Below are positions 51,932 through 61,099 of a stretch of 64,000 nt of DNA, piece by piece. The stretch lies in contig CATLGV010000001.1 in the NCBI GenBank assembly GCA_949948735.1, positions 1 to 64,000 of the forward strand, read 5' to 3'. Source of the stretch: an uncultured Lachnospiraceae bacterium (GTDB lineage: Bacteria > Bacillota > Clostridia > Lachnospirales > Lachnospiraceae). The position numbers and the translations under genes are program-made. The stretch's first letter is position 1, and each line of letters begins with the position of its first letter. The notes under the pieces were generated by a model, which made no database searches, was not told the origin of the DNA, and worked only from the letters and a program-made list of their open reading frames with translations.

Positions 51932-52233
51932 CTATTGTTCCATACACAATTCAATCATTTTCTTCAGAAAGGGTAAATCGCCTGGCTCAGGATTATCTAT
52001 TCTGAATGTGCAGCCGCATACACCGTCAAATTCTTTTCCAAAAACAGTCTTTTTCCTGCCGCCCCCGCAGGAACCGCAATGACCACAAAAGTCAATATGC
52101 TCCCATGCAATATTTTTGAGTTCAATATCTATGTCGGCATTCTGAAAAGTCTTGCTGTCGTCAGACCAGACAGTCCACAAAATATCGGGTTCATCAGGGT
52201 TTCACATATGTACGCTTCAATTTGCTTTGGCAT
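51932..52233 (-). pseudogene. Frameshifted small cysteine-rich protein gene
   Basis: Two frames combine into one protein of about 100 aa. ATG 52233, with GAGGTGG ahead, reads MPKQIEAYICET; a downstream frame then reads PDEPDILWTVWSDDSKTF and continues to the stop at 51932. One missing base in the GGG run near 52197-52199 (GGGG expected) explains the break. The protein has CGHCGSCGGG and GVCGCTFRI, a zinc-ribbon-like pattern, and a tail like that of the 367-aa protein at 46220. It could be a real disruption, a slippage-controlled gene or a sequencing error. Confidence 0.75.
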
Positions 52234-52245
52234 AATAAGTCCACC

Positions 52246-52767
52246 TCACAATTTTCTGGAAAGATATAATACCAGATCGTCGTCATTTTTGCAGTCTTCG
52301 TACGGTTCGCATATTTTGTCCTGATACCAGACGCCGGAACCGTCCGGTATATAGCCGCGCTTCACATACATCCGCTGCGCGCTTCCATAGCCGTGATGGA
52401 GCCCGACGCCAAGGTAAACAGTATCCGCGTACTTTGCGGCAATTTCTTCCGCTGCATCCATTAAAGCGCTGCCGATGCCTTTCTTTCGATACTTTTCCAG
52501 AACGCCGAAATCAACGATTTCCGGATAGCCTTTCCCGCCAAAGGCGCCCCATGCGCTGTCGGGATATATATTGATATAGCCAACCGGTCTGCCCAAACAT
52601 TCCGCAACCAGGGAAATTGCCTTTCCCATTCTCTGGTCTTCTAATCTTCTTTGATATTTTTCAACGGACGCATCCCAGCCCTGCTCGATTTCGGCGTCCG
52701 TAATCGCCTGTGCATCTGCGTATTCCATGTCGCGAATGGTTATTTGTCCGTTTGAAAAGTAAACCAT
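52246..52767 (-). CDS. GNAT family N-acetyltransferase
   Basis: 173-aa acetyltransferase. FGVLEKYRKKGIGSALMDAAEEIAAKY carries the acetyl-CoA loop; GLHHGYGSAQRMYVKRGYIPDGSGVWY is typical of the YhbS/RimI-like branch. The acceptor is unknown. GGAGG lies before the ATG, and the frameshifted gene begins 12 bp downstream, so they share a transcript. Confidence 0.9.
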   Translation of the reverse strand: MVYFSNGQITIRDMEYADAQAITDAEIEQGWDASVEKYQRRLEDQRMGKAISLVAECLGRPVGYINIYPDSAWGAFGGKGYPEIVDFGVLEKYRKKGIGSALMDAAEEIAAKYADTVYLGVGLHHGYGSAQRMYVKRGYIPDGSGVWYQDKICEPYEDCKNDDDLVLYLSRKL

Positions 52768-52836
52768 ATATGCGCCTCCTGCTTTAAATCATTATAAATA
52801 CATAATACTCTTTTGGGGATGATAAATCAGCATATA

Positions 52837-53937
52837 TTATAAAAGCTTATTACCTGTAACCAATTTGTCATTCAAAGTCTTTAACAGATACAAAGCCCTG
52901 TCCGCATCGTCATTTTCCGGATTTACAATCTCCGCCCGATTGGATAAGCCGCAGATGCGCCGTGGCTCGCTGCCGAAATAAACTCTCCGGTTGTTAGGAC
53001 ATTTGCATAGCCTTTCGGGAAACTGCTCTTTGAACCATTGGAAAAAATCCCTGTCCTCGTCATATAAAGTCTTCGCAAACGCTGCTATATTCTGAAAACT
53101 GTTAAAATAAATGCACAACATAAAGTATTCATTATCCGCGTAAAAGCCGCAGATATTTTTCCCCTTATAAGCATATTCAACCTTCCATTTAAAATCCGAG
53201 ACAATCCCCCGAAGCGGTCTTATTTTTGCTTTGACTTTTATGCCGTTCAGCTGCGCTTCTAATCTTTTTACAATTTCAGCGCTCCCGGCAGGCAGCGTTT
53301 TGCAGATATCGTTTACGGTTGGTATTGGTGAATACACGTTTTTAAAATCAAGGCGCGCGAAGTTCATCCACTTGTATTTACTGTCGGGTGCCTGACACAA
53401 ATACGCTATACCTGCCATCATTTGAGGATATGCCCTGTGAACGATATGAACGCTGTCACCGCTCTCATATATCCCAATGCCAAGCTCTGACAGCTTTCCA
53501 TATCGTGCGGCGTTATACTTTGATTCGTGGATACGGTTCATCTGATTGATAACATCTGCATAATCCTCTTTGCGTATCATCAACGCGCCGGACTGCACGT
53601 CAATCCCCGTACTCTTTATGCCTGCACGGTAAAAATACAGGGCATAAAACTGTATGGCCTGTTGAAAGGTATTTCTCAGTGTGCTTTCCCGGGAATTTGT
53701 TACATGCGCTTTCTCCTTTTTTACCTGAGCTTCCTGTTCTTTTAATTTTGCCACGTACTCTTCATAAGGCTTCGGAAATACCATGTATTCCTCCGGCTTC
53801 TGATACATCTCACGATAAAGGGCAGTCATAAATTGATAAAATTGCGATTGCCCGCCTTCTTCCTGCTGTCCGGGCATTTCAAAGGGGGCAATCATGTCTA
53901 TACAATGCCTGATAGAACGCTGTGCATATGTTTCCAT
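52837..53937 (-). CDS. Unrecognised 366-aa protein
   Basis: Soluble protein I cannot assign. Residues about 65-115 form a charged helical or coiled-coil segment (AKLKEQEAQVKKEKAHVTNSRE); the rest is mixed alpha/beta, with a globular end bearing cysteines (CKCPNNRRVYFGSEPRRICGLSNRAEI) that loosely recalls the Cys-rich tails of the neighbouring genes at 46220 and 51932. CAGGAAC precedes the ATG. It follows the AraC gene by 23 bp and is probably in its unit. Confidence 0.7.
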   Translation of the reverse strand: METYAQRSIRHCIDMIAPFEMPGQQEEGGQSQFYQFMTALYREMYQKPEEYMVFPKPYEEYVAKLKEQEAQVKKEKAHVTNSRESTLRNTFQQAIQFYALYFYRAGIKSTGIDVQSGALMIRKEDYADVINQMNRIHESKYNAARYGKLSELGIGIYESGDSVHIVHRAYPQMMAGIAYLCQAPDSKYKWMNFARLDFKNVYSPIPTVNDICKTLPAGSAEIVKRLEAQLNGIKVKAKIRPLRGIVSDFKWKVEYAYKGKNICGFYADNEYFMLCIYFNSFQNIAAFAKTLYDEDRDFFQWFKEQFPERLCKCPNNRRVYFGSEPRRICGLSNRAEIVNPENDDADRALYLLKTLNDKLVTGNKLL

Positions 53938-53960
53938 GTTCCTGTTTCACCGTCACTTAC

Positions 53961-54818
53961 TTATTTCTTCTTAATCGGTATCCATATCTCTGCATAATAA
54001 TTCTCATCGGCTGTTCCGTCAGGATATTTACCTGCGTCATCATACATTTCAATACAGTATCCCGCTGCGATTTCATAATCCCGCTGGGACGGAAGCCATT
54101 CCGAAAATATCCTGGTATTCACCGCCTGCATAGACTCTGAAAGCGTGCCTTTACAGGGGAAAACCGCCCATGTGAAGGCAGGAATGGTCTTTACCTCCAG
54201 TCCCTCCGCAATATCCACCGCCGGATTGTAGATGTCCGCAATCAAATAGGAAAACCGGTCGTTTCCCATCTGCGGATCAATATTGATGCCATACATTCCG
54301 CAGACATATTTTCCCTTTCCCGACGCATAATGCTCCTCCCAGAATAAGGGAATATCCTGCTTCGCATTTTGATAGCTGAATTCCTTTGACGCGCCCAAAA
54401 CCGTAAACGCTTCTTTTTTCGCAATTCTGTAATCCATAGTATAACCGCCTTTCAATGATATTGTCAATTTCAGCGGTGCGAAATCTTTAATTGTTTCTTT
54501 ATATTTACGCACACCGGAGGGTGAATGCCCGTGAAAACGGGTAAAAGCCTTCGTAAAGCTGTCGGGCGAGTCATAACCGTATTTCATCGCAAGCTCTATA
54601 ACGGTACTGTCACTTGCAAGCAGCTCCTGACCGGCAAGCGCCAGCCTGCGGTTCCTGATATATTCCGTTACGGTATACCCGCATAAAATACTAAATCCCT
54701 TGTGAAAATAAAACGGTGAACAATGAACATGGTCAGCTACATCATACATTGTGATATCATCTGTTAAATGCTGCTCAATATAGCCGACTGCTTCTTTTAC
54801 GACTTCTGTCCATTCCAC
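53961..54818 (-). CDS. AraC family regulator with GyrI-like effector domain
   Basis: 285-aa transcription factor with the same plan as the one at 5036: two AraC motifs in residues 1-105 (HCSPFYFHKGFSILCGYTVTE; YGYDSPDSFTKAFTRFHGHSP) and a C-terminal GyrI-like domain (MDYRIAKKEAFTVLGASKEF, FTWAVFPCKGTL, YYAEIWIPIKKK). Likely senses a small hydrophobic molecule. The start is GTG 54818, supported by AAGGAGGTG upstream. It heads the accessory gene series on the minus strand. Confidence 0.92.
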   Translation of the reverse strand: MEWTEVVKEAVGYIEQHLTDDITMYDVADHVHCSPFYFHKGFSILCGYTVTEYIRNRRLALAGQELLASDSTVIELAMKYGYDSPDSFTKAFTRFHGHSPSGVRKYKETIKDFAPLKLTISLKGGYTMDYRIAKKEAFTVLGASKEFSYQNAKQDIPLFWEEHYASGKGKYVCGMYGINIDPQMGNDRFSYLIADIYNPAVDIAEGLEVKTIPAFTWAVFPCKGTLSESMQAVNTRIFSEWLPSQRDYEIAAGYCIEMYDDAGKYPDGTADENYYAEIWIPIKKK

Positions 54819-54942
54819 GGCGATTCACCTCCTTCGCTGTGATTACAGTATACGACGGGAATCCTTCCGCGTCCCGACATTATTTGTCCGGTTTTGTCCT
54901 GATACGGAATAAAATTTGCAAGAGGTGATGCCGCCGCTAAAG

Positions 54943-54979
54943 AAAAAAAGCCGGGCAGAAGCAGCCTTCACCCGGCTTT
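54943..54979 (-). terminator. Rho-independent terminator after the PPi-PFK gene
   Basis: Minus strand: AAAGCCGGG (54979-54971) pairs with CCCGGCTTT (54955-54947), followed by a T-rich run TTTTTCTTT. It ends the degV-pfp transcript. The rest of the 248-bp gap to the AraC gene shows no gene. Confidence 0.85.
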
Positions 54980-55066
54980 CCATCATTTTACAAAGCCTGT
55001 TGAGAGGGCGCCTGAACAGTTGTTTGCCTGCTTTATGTCTTTTCATTGCGCGCCTCTCATTCGCCT

Positions 55067-56308
55067 TTATTTTGTCTTTAACACCAGATGCTGCGGCAGG
55101 CCGTTTACCATAAACGGCTGATAATCTCCGCGAATCAACGGCTCAATATAGTTGATGAACTCTTCCGTAACATAATTCCCCTCTTTATTCATCCATGAGC
55201 GGGGAACCAGCTTCTCGTTATTGGCGATGCGGTGCACATCATAAATACCCGCCGCGCTCATGTAAGGGTCGTCGGAAACGCGGTCAATAACCACCATCTT
55301 GCCGGTATCGCCCTCGTCCGCCGCCTTCACAGCCGCGCCGCCGACCATAAATGCCTCATCCACATCCACACGGGAAGCCATATGCGATGCACTTCTCTGC
55401 AGGGTAGAAAACTCGATGCTTCGCGTCTTACAGCCGATTTCCGCGCCAAGGTATCCCGCCAGGTAAGCGGCCGTGCCCTGAAGCTGCTTGTGGCCGAACG
55501 CGTCTACATAGTCTGCTCCGCCTGACAGCTCGCAGACATATCTGCCGTCCGCCAGCTTGATTCCCTCTGATACGGCGATGACAATGGAGATCTTTTTCTT
55601 CAGCAGATCCCGAACCTTTTTCTCAAACTTTTCGATATCAAATGCCAGCTCCGGCAAATAAATCAAATCCGGCCCGTCGCACTCTTCGGTTCTGGCAAGC
55701 GCTGTCGCTCCGGTGAGCCACCCGGCATTCCTGCCCATAACCTCGATTACGGTAATCATCTCTTTGTTGTAGGTCAGACCCAAAGCGTCGCGTATAACCT
55801 CCTTTGTCGAGGTCGCAATATACTTTGCCGCGCTTCCAAAGCCCGGCGTATGGTCCGTAAGCGCCAGATCATTGTCAATGGTCTTTGGCACGCCCAGAAA
55901 CTTCTGCGAATGGCCCTTGATAATCGCATAATCAGACAGCTTTTTGATGGTATCCATCGAATCGTTGCCGCCGATATAAATAAACGCTTCAATGGACAGC
56001 TTATCCAAGATATTGAAAATCTTATCGTAAATTTCAGGATTCTCATGGATTTCCGGCAGCTTGTAGCGGCAGGAGCCCAGAAACGCCGACGGTGTGCGCT
56101 TGAGCAGCTCGACGTCCATATCGTTGTGAATCTGTGTTGATAAGTCAACGTATTTCTCATCCAACAAGCCCTGAATGCCGTGCAGCATTCCGTAAATCTT
56201 ATGAAATCCTCTTTCTTTCGCAGTCTTGTATACGCCCGCCAGACTGGAATTAATAACGGAAGTCGGCCCGCCCGACTGTCCTACGATAATGTTGCGCTTT
56301 TTTGCCAT
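55067..56308 (-). CDS. pfp: Pyrophosphate-dependent 6-phosphofructokinase
   Basis: 413-aa phosphofructokinase. The residues that favour PPi over ATP are present: Asp116 in GGNDSM (ATP enzymes have GGDGS) and Lys142 in PKTIDND. Other motifs: GQSGGPTSVINSSLAG, MGRNAGWLTGATALA and RSASHMASRVDVDEAF. Reversible fructose-6-phosphate/fructose-1,6-bisphosphate conversion with PPi saves ATP in fermentative clostridia. GGAGGAG precedes the ATG. It follows the degV gene by 48 bp. Confidence 0.93.
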   Translation of the reverse strand: MAKKRNIIVGQSGGPTSVINSSLAGVYKTAKERGFHKIYGMLHGIQGLLDEKYVDLSTQIHNDMDVELLKRTPSAFLGSCRYKLPEIHENPEIYDKIFNILDKLSIEAFIYIGGNDSMDTIKKLSDYAIIKGHSQKFLGVPKTIDNDLALTDHTPGFGSAAKYIATSTKEVIRDALGLTYNKEMITVIEVMGRNAGWLTGATALARTEECDGPDLIYLPELAFDIEKFEKKVRDLLKKKISIVIAVSEGIKLADGRYVCELSGGADYVDAFGHKQLQGTAAYLAGYLGAEIGCKTRSIEFSTLQRSASHMASRVDVDEAFMVGGAAVKAADEGDTGKMVVIDRVSDDPYMSAAGIYDVHRIANNEKLVPRSWMNKEGNYVTEEFINYIEPLIRGDYQPFMVNGLPQHLVLKTK

Positions 56309-56356
56309 TTCTCCTCCATTTCTGCGTTGCCTTGACGCCTCAGCTTTGCTTAATAG

Positions 56357-57223
56357 TTAAATCCGTTTTTTGCAGCAGGCCAGTGCCAGCGACCCCGGGC
56401 CGATGTGGCAGGATACGCTTAGCGACAAGTGGTCCACGTAAATCGGATAATCCGGGAACTGTGCATGAACCTCTTCCTTAAATGCGTTTGCGGCTTCTTC
56501 GTTCTCGGTATGGGCAATCTGCATATAAATCATATTATCCGGCGAAATACCGCCGAAGCGTTTTTCGATGTCGCTCTTAATCGCGTTGATCATAATGGAC
56601 TTTGCCTGATTAACAGTCCTCGCTTTTGCAAAGGCATCCAGCTTTTCTCCCTGAATCTGCAGAACCGGCTTCAGCTTCAGCAGCGTACCCAGCGCAGCCG
56701 CCGCAGGCGTTATCCGTCCGCCCTTTTTCAAATAATAGAGCGTGTCAATCATAATATAAATGCTGGAGTTAAACTTGTCATCCTCCAGAATTTGCCTGAT
56801 TTCACTGCCGCTCTTCCCCTCCTGTGCCAATGTAATCGCATCGAGAACCGACTGCCGCTGTGTAACGGAAATCCGCTGGTTGTTTACAACATGCACCTTC
56901 CCGTCATAATCCTGCGAAAGCATGACAGCGGTCTGGCAGGAGCCGCTCAGCCCGCTCGACATTGGAATATGAACCACCTCGTCATAAGCGCCCAGCAGCT
57001 CATCCCAAAGCTCCAGAATAGAATCCGGTGACGGCTGCGATGTGGAAATGTCCGCATTGTCGGCAAGCTTCCTGTAAAACTCTGCCCGGCTGAGCGTCAG
57101 CTCTTCATAGTAAGTCTTGCCGTCAATCATAAAAGGCATGGGAAGGACACGGATACCGAGCTCCTTCGCCTGCGCCTGTGTAATACCACTGTTACTATCC
57201 GTAACGATTGCTACTTTTGACAT
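56357..57223 (-). CDS. DegV family fatty-acid-binding protein (FakB-like)
   Basis: 288-aa DegV protein. DegV/FakB proteins hold a fatty acid while the kinase FakA phosphorylates its carboxyl group. Typical motifs: IVTDSNSGITQAQAKELGI, ISTSQPSPDSILELWDEL, HIPMSSGLSGSCQTA, and the C-terminal HIGPGSLALAC. A FakA homologue is encoded 2.2 kb upstream on the same strand, separated by recG. It has its own promoter. Confidence 0.93.
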   Translation of the reverse strand: MSKVAIVTDSNSGITQAQAKELGIRVLPMPFMIDGKTYYEELTLSRAEFYRKLADNADISTSQPSPDSILELWDELLGAYDEVVHIPMSSGLSGSCQTAVMLSQDYDGKVHVVNNQRISVTQRQSVLDAITLAQEGKSGSEIRQILEDDKFNSSIYIMIDTLYYLKKGGRITPAAAALGTLLKLKPVLQIQGEKLDAFAKARTVNQAKSIMINAIKSDIEKRFGGISPDNMIYMQIAHTENEEAANAFKEEVHAQFPDYPIYVDHLSLSVSCHIGPGSLALACCKKRI

Positions 57224-57261
57224 ATGATTATCTCCCTGCTTTCTGTTTATAGCTTATTATC

Positions 57262-57290
57262 ATAATAACTTTAGATATGCACAAAGTCAA
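57262..57290 (-). promoter_or_regulatory. degV promoter
   Basis: Minus strand: TTGACT (57290-57285), 17-bp spacer, TATTAT (57267-57262), immediately after the recG stop. TTATTATGATAATAA, a 7-bp inverted repeat, overlaps the -10. Confidence 0.75.
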
Positions 57291-57294
57291 CACT

Positions 57295-59376
57295 TTATAG
57301 GATTCCCGCATCGCACGCCGCATTGCGGCTGACGTCTTCATAATGCCGCCAGAATGCCTCGTGCGCGGAGCCGGCCTTAGCATCGGTATATTCCCTGTAA
57401 AGCGTGGCTGCGCAGCTTTGAGCAGCCTGCAGCACGCCCGCATCCTGATAAATATCACCCAGCCGGAATTGGAACTGGCCGCTCTGGCGAATCCCGAACA
57501 AGTCTCCCGGGCCTCGCAGACGCATATCCTCGGATGAGATAAAAAAACCATCGTTTGATTTATTTAAAACCTGCAGACGCTCCATCGTATCCTCCTGCTT
57601 TGAGGTACTGATAAAAATGCAATAGGACTGATGCTTTCCTCTTCCGACGCGTCCTCTTAACTGATGAAGCTGCGCCAGTCCAAAGCGTTCGGCATTTTCC
57701 ACCATCATCACGGCAGCGTTGGGAACGTTAATCCCAACCTCTATTACAGTCGTTGACACCAGAACGTCAATATCGTGGGCTGCAAACGCTTCCATAATAT
57801 TATTTTTGTCCTTCGGGCGCATCTGTCCGTGAAGATATGCCACCCTGACACTGCCCGGAAGCGCTTTTTTTAAGGTTTCGGTATAGTCGATGACATTCTC
57901 GAGAACGGGCTGATCCCCCATCTGCTCCTCGTTCGCCTCCACCATCGGGCAGATCACATACGCCTGCCGGCCCTTTTCGACCTCCTTCGCGATAAATTCA
58001 TAAGCCTTTTTCCGGTAATCGGTATTGACGACACAGTTCTTGATTGGGAGGCGGTTGGATGGCAGCTCATCCATAACGGAAATATCCAGATCCCCATATA
58101 AAATCAGTGCGAGCGTCCGCGGTATCGGCGTCGCACTCATTACCAGGATGTGCGGCCCAAGGCCCTTCTGGGCAAGCGTTTCCCGCTGCCGTACGCCAAA
58201 ACGATGCTGCTCGTCCGTGATGACCAGTCCCAGGTCATAGTAAGTCACATCCTCCTGTATCAGCGCCTGTGTGCCGATAATGACATTGCGCGTCCCCATA
58301 CTGATATGTTCTCTGGCGGAACGCTTTTCCCGTGCGGTGAGCGACCCCGTTAAAAGTATCGGCCGGAATGGCAGATCATAATCCTGTACCAGAGCGGATA
58401 TCGATTCAAAGTGCTGTCTGGCAAGCACCTCTGTCGGAGCCATAAAAGCAGCCTGCCGGTGATTCATCACACACATCAGCATTGCCAGTATCGCGACAAT
58501 CGTCTTTCCGGAACCGACATCTCCCTGAACCAGCCGGTTCATCAAGTGCGTCGAACACATATCCGCCTCAATCTGTGCCCAGACCTTTTGCTGTGCGCCG
58601 GTCAGCTGATACGGAAGCCGCCCGATGAATTCCGCGCAGGCGTCAATCCGCATCATCGGACAGTCATTAACCTCCTGCTCAGACATATCCTTCAGAATCA
58701 GAACGGAGATAATGAAAAAAAGAAACTCTTCAAAAACAAGCCGTTTTCTTGCCGCCAGCAGCTCGGTACGGCTCGAAGGAAAGTGAATACCGTTCAATGC
58801 CTGACGGTAATCTACAAGATCATACGCCTGCCGAAGGTCTGCCGGAAGATAATCCTCCTCGACCGGCAGTGCGTTTATGGCAGCGCGCACGGCTTTGGTA
58901 ACTGCGCTGACGGTAAGCCCCTTTGTTGTCGGATAAACCGGCGCAAGCCTGTGCAGATTTTGTGCAAACTCATGCGGGCTTATGATTTTGGGCTGTTCCA
59001 TGGTTATTCTGTTGCGTTTGAGAAGCACGCGGCCGCGAAAAATGTACTGCTTTCCGGTCTGCAGCGTATTTTTGATATAGGGCATATTATAATAGGTAAT
59101 ATCACAGGCTCCGCTGTTATCCCGTATCCGTACGGTGGTTACGGACATATTGCGCCGTACGTGTAAAGTTTGGGGAGCACTGATAACCGTCGCACAAACC
59201 GCGTGCATCTGATTGACCTTTAGCTCCCCGATATTTACGATATCGCGCCACTCCTCATAATCCCTCGGATAGTGATTGATGAGGTCACAAACCGTATAGA
59301 TATTTAATTTGTGGTATAATGCCGCCGTCTTCTCACCAATCCCGTTGATAGCGGTAATCGAATCTGATAATTGCAT
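57295..59376 (-). CDS. recG: ATP-dependent DNA helicase RecG
   Basis: 693-aa superfamily 2 helicase that regresses stalled forks and migrates branched DNA. N-terminal wedge/OB domain (residues 1-240), then helicase motifs: Walker A QGDVGSGKTIVA, DEQH box (ITDEQHRFGVRQRE), MSATPIPRTLAL, and the C-terminal QLRGRVGRG. The RecG-specific end (GDLFGIRQSGQFQFRLGD) is present. It follows the fakA gene by 3 bp; this fakA-recG order is conserved in Firmicutes. Confidence 0.97.
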   Translation of the reverse strand: MQLSDSITAINGIGEKTAALYHKLNIYTVCDLINHYPRDYEEWRDIVNIGELKVNQMHAVCATVISAPQTLHVRRNMSVTTVRIRDNSGACDITYYNMPYIKNTLQTGKQYIFRGRVLLKRNRITMEQPKIISPHEFAQNLHRLAPVYPTTKGLTVSAVTKAVRAAINALPVEEDYLPADLRQAYDLVDYRQALNGIHFPSSRTELLAARKRLVFEEFLFFIISVLILKDMSEQEVNDCPMMRIDACAEFIGRLPYQLTGAQQKVWAQIEADMCSTHLMNRLVQGDVGSGKTIVAILAMLMCVMNHRQAAFMAPTEVLARQHFESISALVQDYDLPFRPILLTGSLTAREKRSAREHISMGTRNVIIGTQALIQEDVTYYDLGLVITDEQHRFGVRQRETLAQKGLGPHILVMSATPIPRTLALILYGDLDISVMDELPSNRLPIKNCVVNTDYRKKAYEFIAKEVEKGRQAYVICPMVEANEEQMGDQPVLENVIDYTETLKKALPGSVRVAYLHGQMRPKDKNNIMEAFAAHDIDVLVSTTVIEVGINVPNAAVMMVENAERFGLAQLHQLRGRVGRGKHQSYCIFISTSKQEDTMERLQVLNKSNDGFFISSEDMRLRGPGDLFGIRQSGQFQFRLGDIYQDAGVLQAAQSCAATLYREYTDAKAGSAHEAFWRHYEDVSRNAACDAGIL

Positions 59377-59379
59377 AAA

Positions 59380-61086
59380 TCACTCCGCAGACACCACATA
59401 CGAATAAATAGGCTGTCCGCCAAACTGCAGCTCCACGTCACAGCCGCCAAAGTCCGCCTGTACCCGGCTGACCAGCTCCTGCGCCTGCTCTTCCTTGATA
59501 ACGTCCCCATAATAGATGCTGACCAGCTCGTATTCACGGCCCTTCATCATCTCCGAAATCATTTCATATGCAACGGTCTGCAGATCTGTGCCGACGGAAA
59601 GGATGCCCTTGTCACCGATACCCATAAAATCGCCCTGATGGATTTCCTTGTCGTCAATCACAGTGTCGCGCACGGCATAGGTTACCTGTCCTGTAGCGAC
59701 ATTGGCCGCCTCCTGCGTCATAACCGCCTCGTTCTCCTCCACGGACACATCCGGGACATAGTTGATAATTGCCGTAATCCCCTGCGGGACAGTCCTGGTC
59801 GGAATCACAAGGATATTTTTGTCCTTTGTCAGCTGCTTTGCCTGATTCGCCGCAAGAATGATATTCTTATTGTTCGGGAATATAAAAATATTGTCCGCAT
59901 TAATCTGCTCAATCGCGTTCAGCATATCTTCGGTGCTGGGATTCATGGTCTGCCCGCCCTCGATAATATAATCTACCCCGAGAGAACGGAAAATCTCATT
60001 CATGCCTTCACCGATAGACACCGCAATAAATCCGGTATCCTTATGTTCTGCCTGCGCCTGTGAAGCTTCCTTATCGGAGGCAGACGGTATTTGGGTGCTC
60101 TGCATCTGCTTTTCCATCATATCGGAAACCTTTTCATCGCGCTCCAGACGCATATTCTCTATAATAATCGTCGTCAAAGAGCCATAGCGCAGCGCCTTCT
60201 GCATGGCAAGGCCCGGGTCATTTGTATGCACGTGAACCTTGACAATTTCATCGTCGGCAACTACGACAATCGAATCTCCGATGGAAGACAGATACTCCTT
60301 AAAATCCATCTCATGCTTTATGTTAAAGGTTTTGTTCAGCATAATCAGGAACTGCGTACAATAGCAGAACTTGATTTCCGCATTTGCCTGCGCCTCAATA
60401 TTCGGGGAAAGGCCTTCTTTTTTAACGGCAGGCTTCGCCGCTGCCTCAATACTCAGATCAAGCTCTTTTCCCAGAAAAACGTCAAAGCCGCCCTTGAGGA
60501 CCTCGACAAGTCCCTGTCCGCCGGAATCCACAACGCCAGCCTGCTTCAGCACCGGGAGCATTTCCGGCGTCTGCGCAAGGACAATCTCCGCTTCCTTGAT
60601 AACCTCGCTGAGGAAAACCTCCAGATCCTTCTCCCCCGCGGCAGCAAGATCGTTTGCTCTTTTCGCGGCGCCCCTGGCAACCGTGAGAATCGTGCCTTCC
60701 TTGGGCTTCATTACAGCCTTGTATGCAGTCTCTACCGCCTTATCGCATGCCGAAGCGAGAATCGCTGTATTGATTTCGTCATATTCCCGGATAACCTTGG
60801 AAAAACCACGGAACAGCTGGGAAAGAATTACGCCTGAATTTCCTCTTGCACCTCTGAGCGATCCGGAGGAAATCGCTTTTGCAAGAGACGCCATATCCGG
60901 ATTCTCTATTGCAGCGACCTCTTTTGCCGCCGACATAATCGTCATAGACATATTTGTTCCTGTATCACCGTCCGGAACCGGGAAAACATTCAGCTCATTA
61001 ATCCATTCCTTTTTATGCTCCAAATTTTTAGCTCCGGCAAGAAACATCTTTGAAAGCATTTTAGCGTCGATTATATTTAATCCCAC
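59380..61086 (-). CDS. fakA: Fatty acid kinase catalytic subunit FakA (DAK2 domain, YloV)
   Basis: 568-aa protein. N-terminal DAK2/DhaL domain with the Mg-ATP motif PVPDGDTGTNMSMT, a middle domain, and a C-terminal DegV-like fold (about 310-568). FakA phosphorylates fatty acids held by FakB (DegV) for phospholipid synthesis. The frame can start at TTG 61107, but AAGGAGG lies 8 bp before GTG 61086 (VGLNIIDAKML), which I chose. It overlaps nothing but lies 13 bp after the Asp23 stop. Confidence 0.93.
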   Translation of the reverse strand: MGLNIIDAKMLSKMFLAGAKNLEHKKEWINELNVFPVPDGDTGTNMSMTIMSAAKEVAAIENPDMASLAKAISSGSLRGARGNSGVILSQLFRGFSKVIREYDEINTAILASACDKAVETAYKAVMKPKEGTILTVARGAAKRANDLAAAGEKDLEVFLSEVIKEAEIVLAQTPEMLPVLKQAGVVDSGGQGLVEVLKGGFDVFLGKELDLSIEAAAKPAVKKEGLSPNIEAQANAEIKFCYCTQFLIMLNKTFNIKHEMDFKEYLSSIGDSIVVVADDEIVKVHVHTNDPGLAMQKALRYGSLTTIIIENMRLERDEKVSDMMEKQMQSTQIPSASDKEASQAQAEHKDTGFIAVSIGEGMNEIFRSLGVDYIIEGGQTMNPSTEDMLNAIEQINADNIFIFPNNKNIILAANQAKQLTKDKNILVIPTRTVPQGITAIINYVPDVSVEENEAVMTQEAANVATGQVTYAVRDTVIDDKEIHQGDFMGIGDKGILSVGTDLQTVAYEMISEMMKGREYELVSIYYGDVIKEEQAQELVSRVQADFGGCDVELQFGGQPIYSYVVSAE

Positions 61087-61099
61087 TTCAAAATCCTCC

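Noticed and set aside
45172-54818. Integron cassette array
   Set aside because: The one-strand series of small unrelated genes recalls cassettes, but there is no integron integrase and no attC-like site recurring after each gene; the XerS-like gene at 2635 is not of the IntI type.
54843-55046. 67-aa minus-strand frame after pfp
   Set aside because: It runs through the pfp terminator hairpin and is low-complexity and basic.
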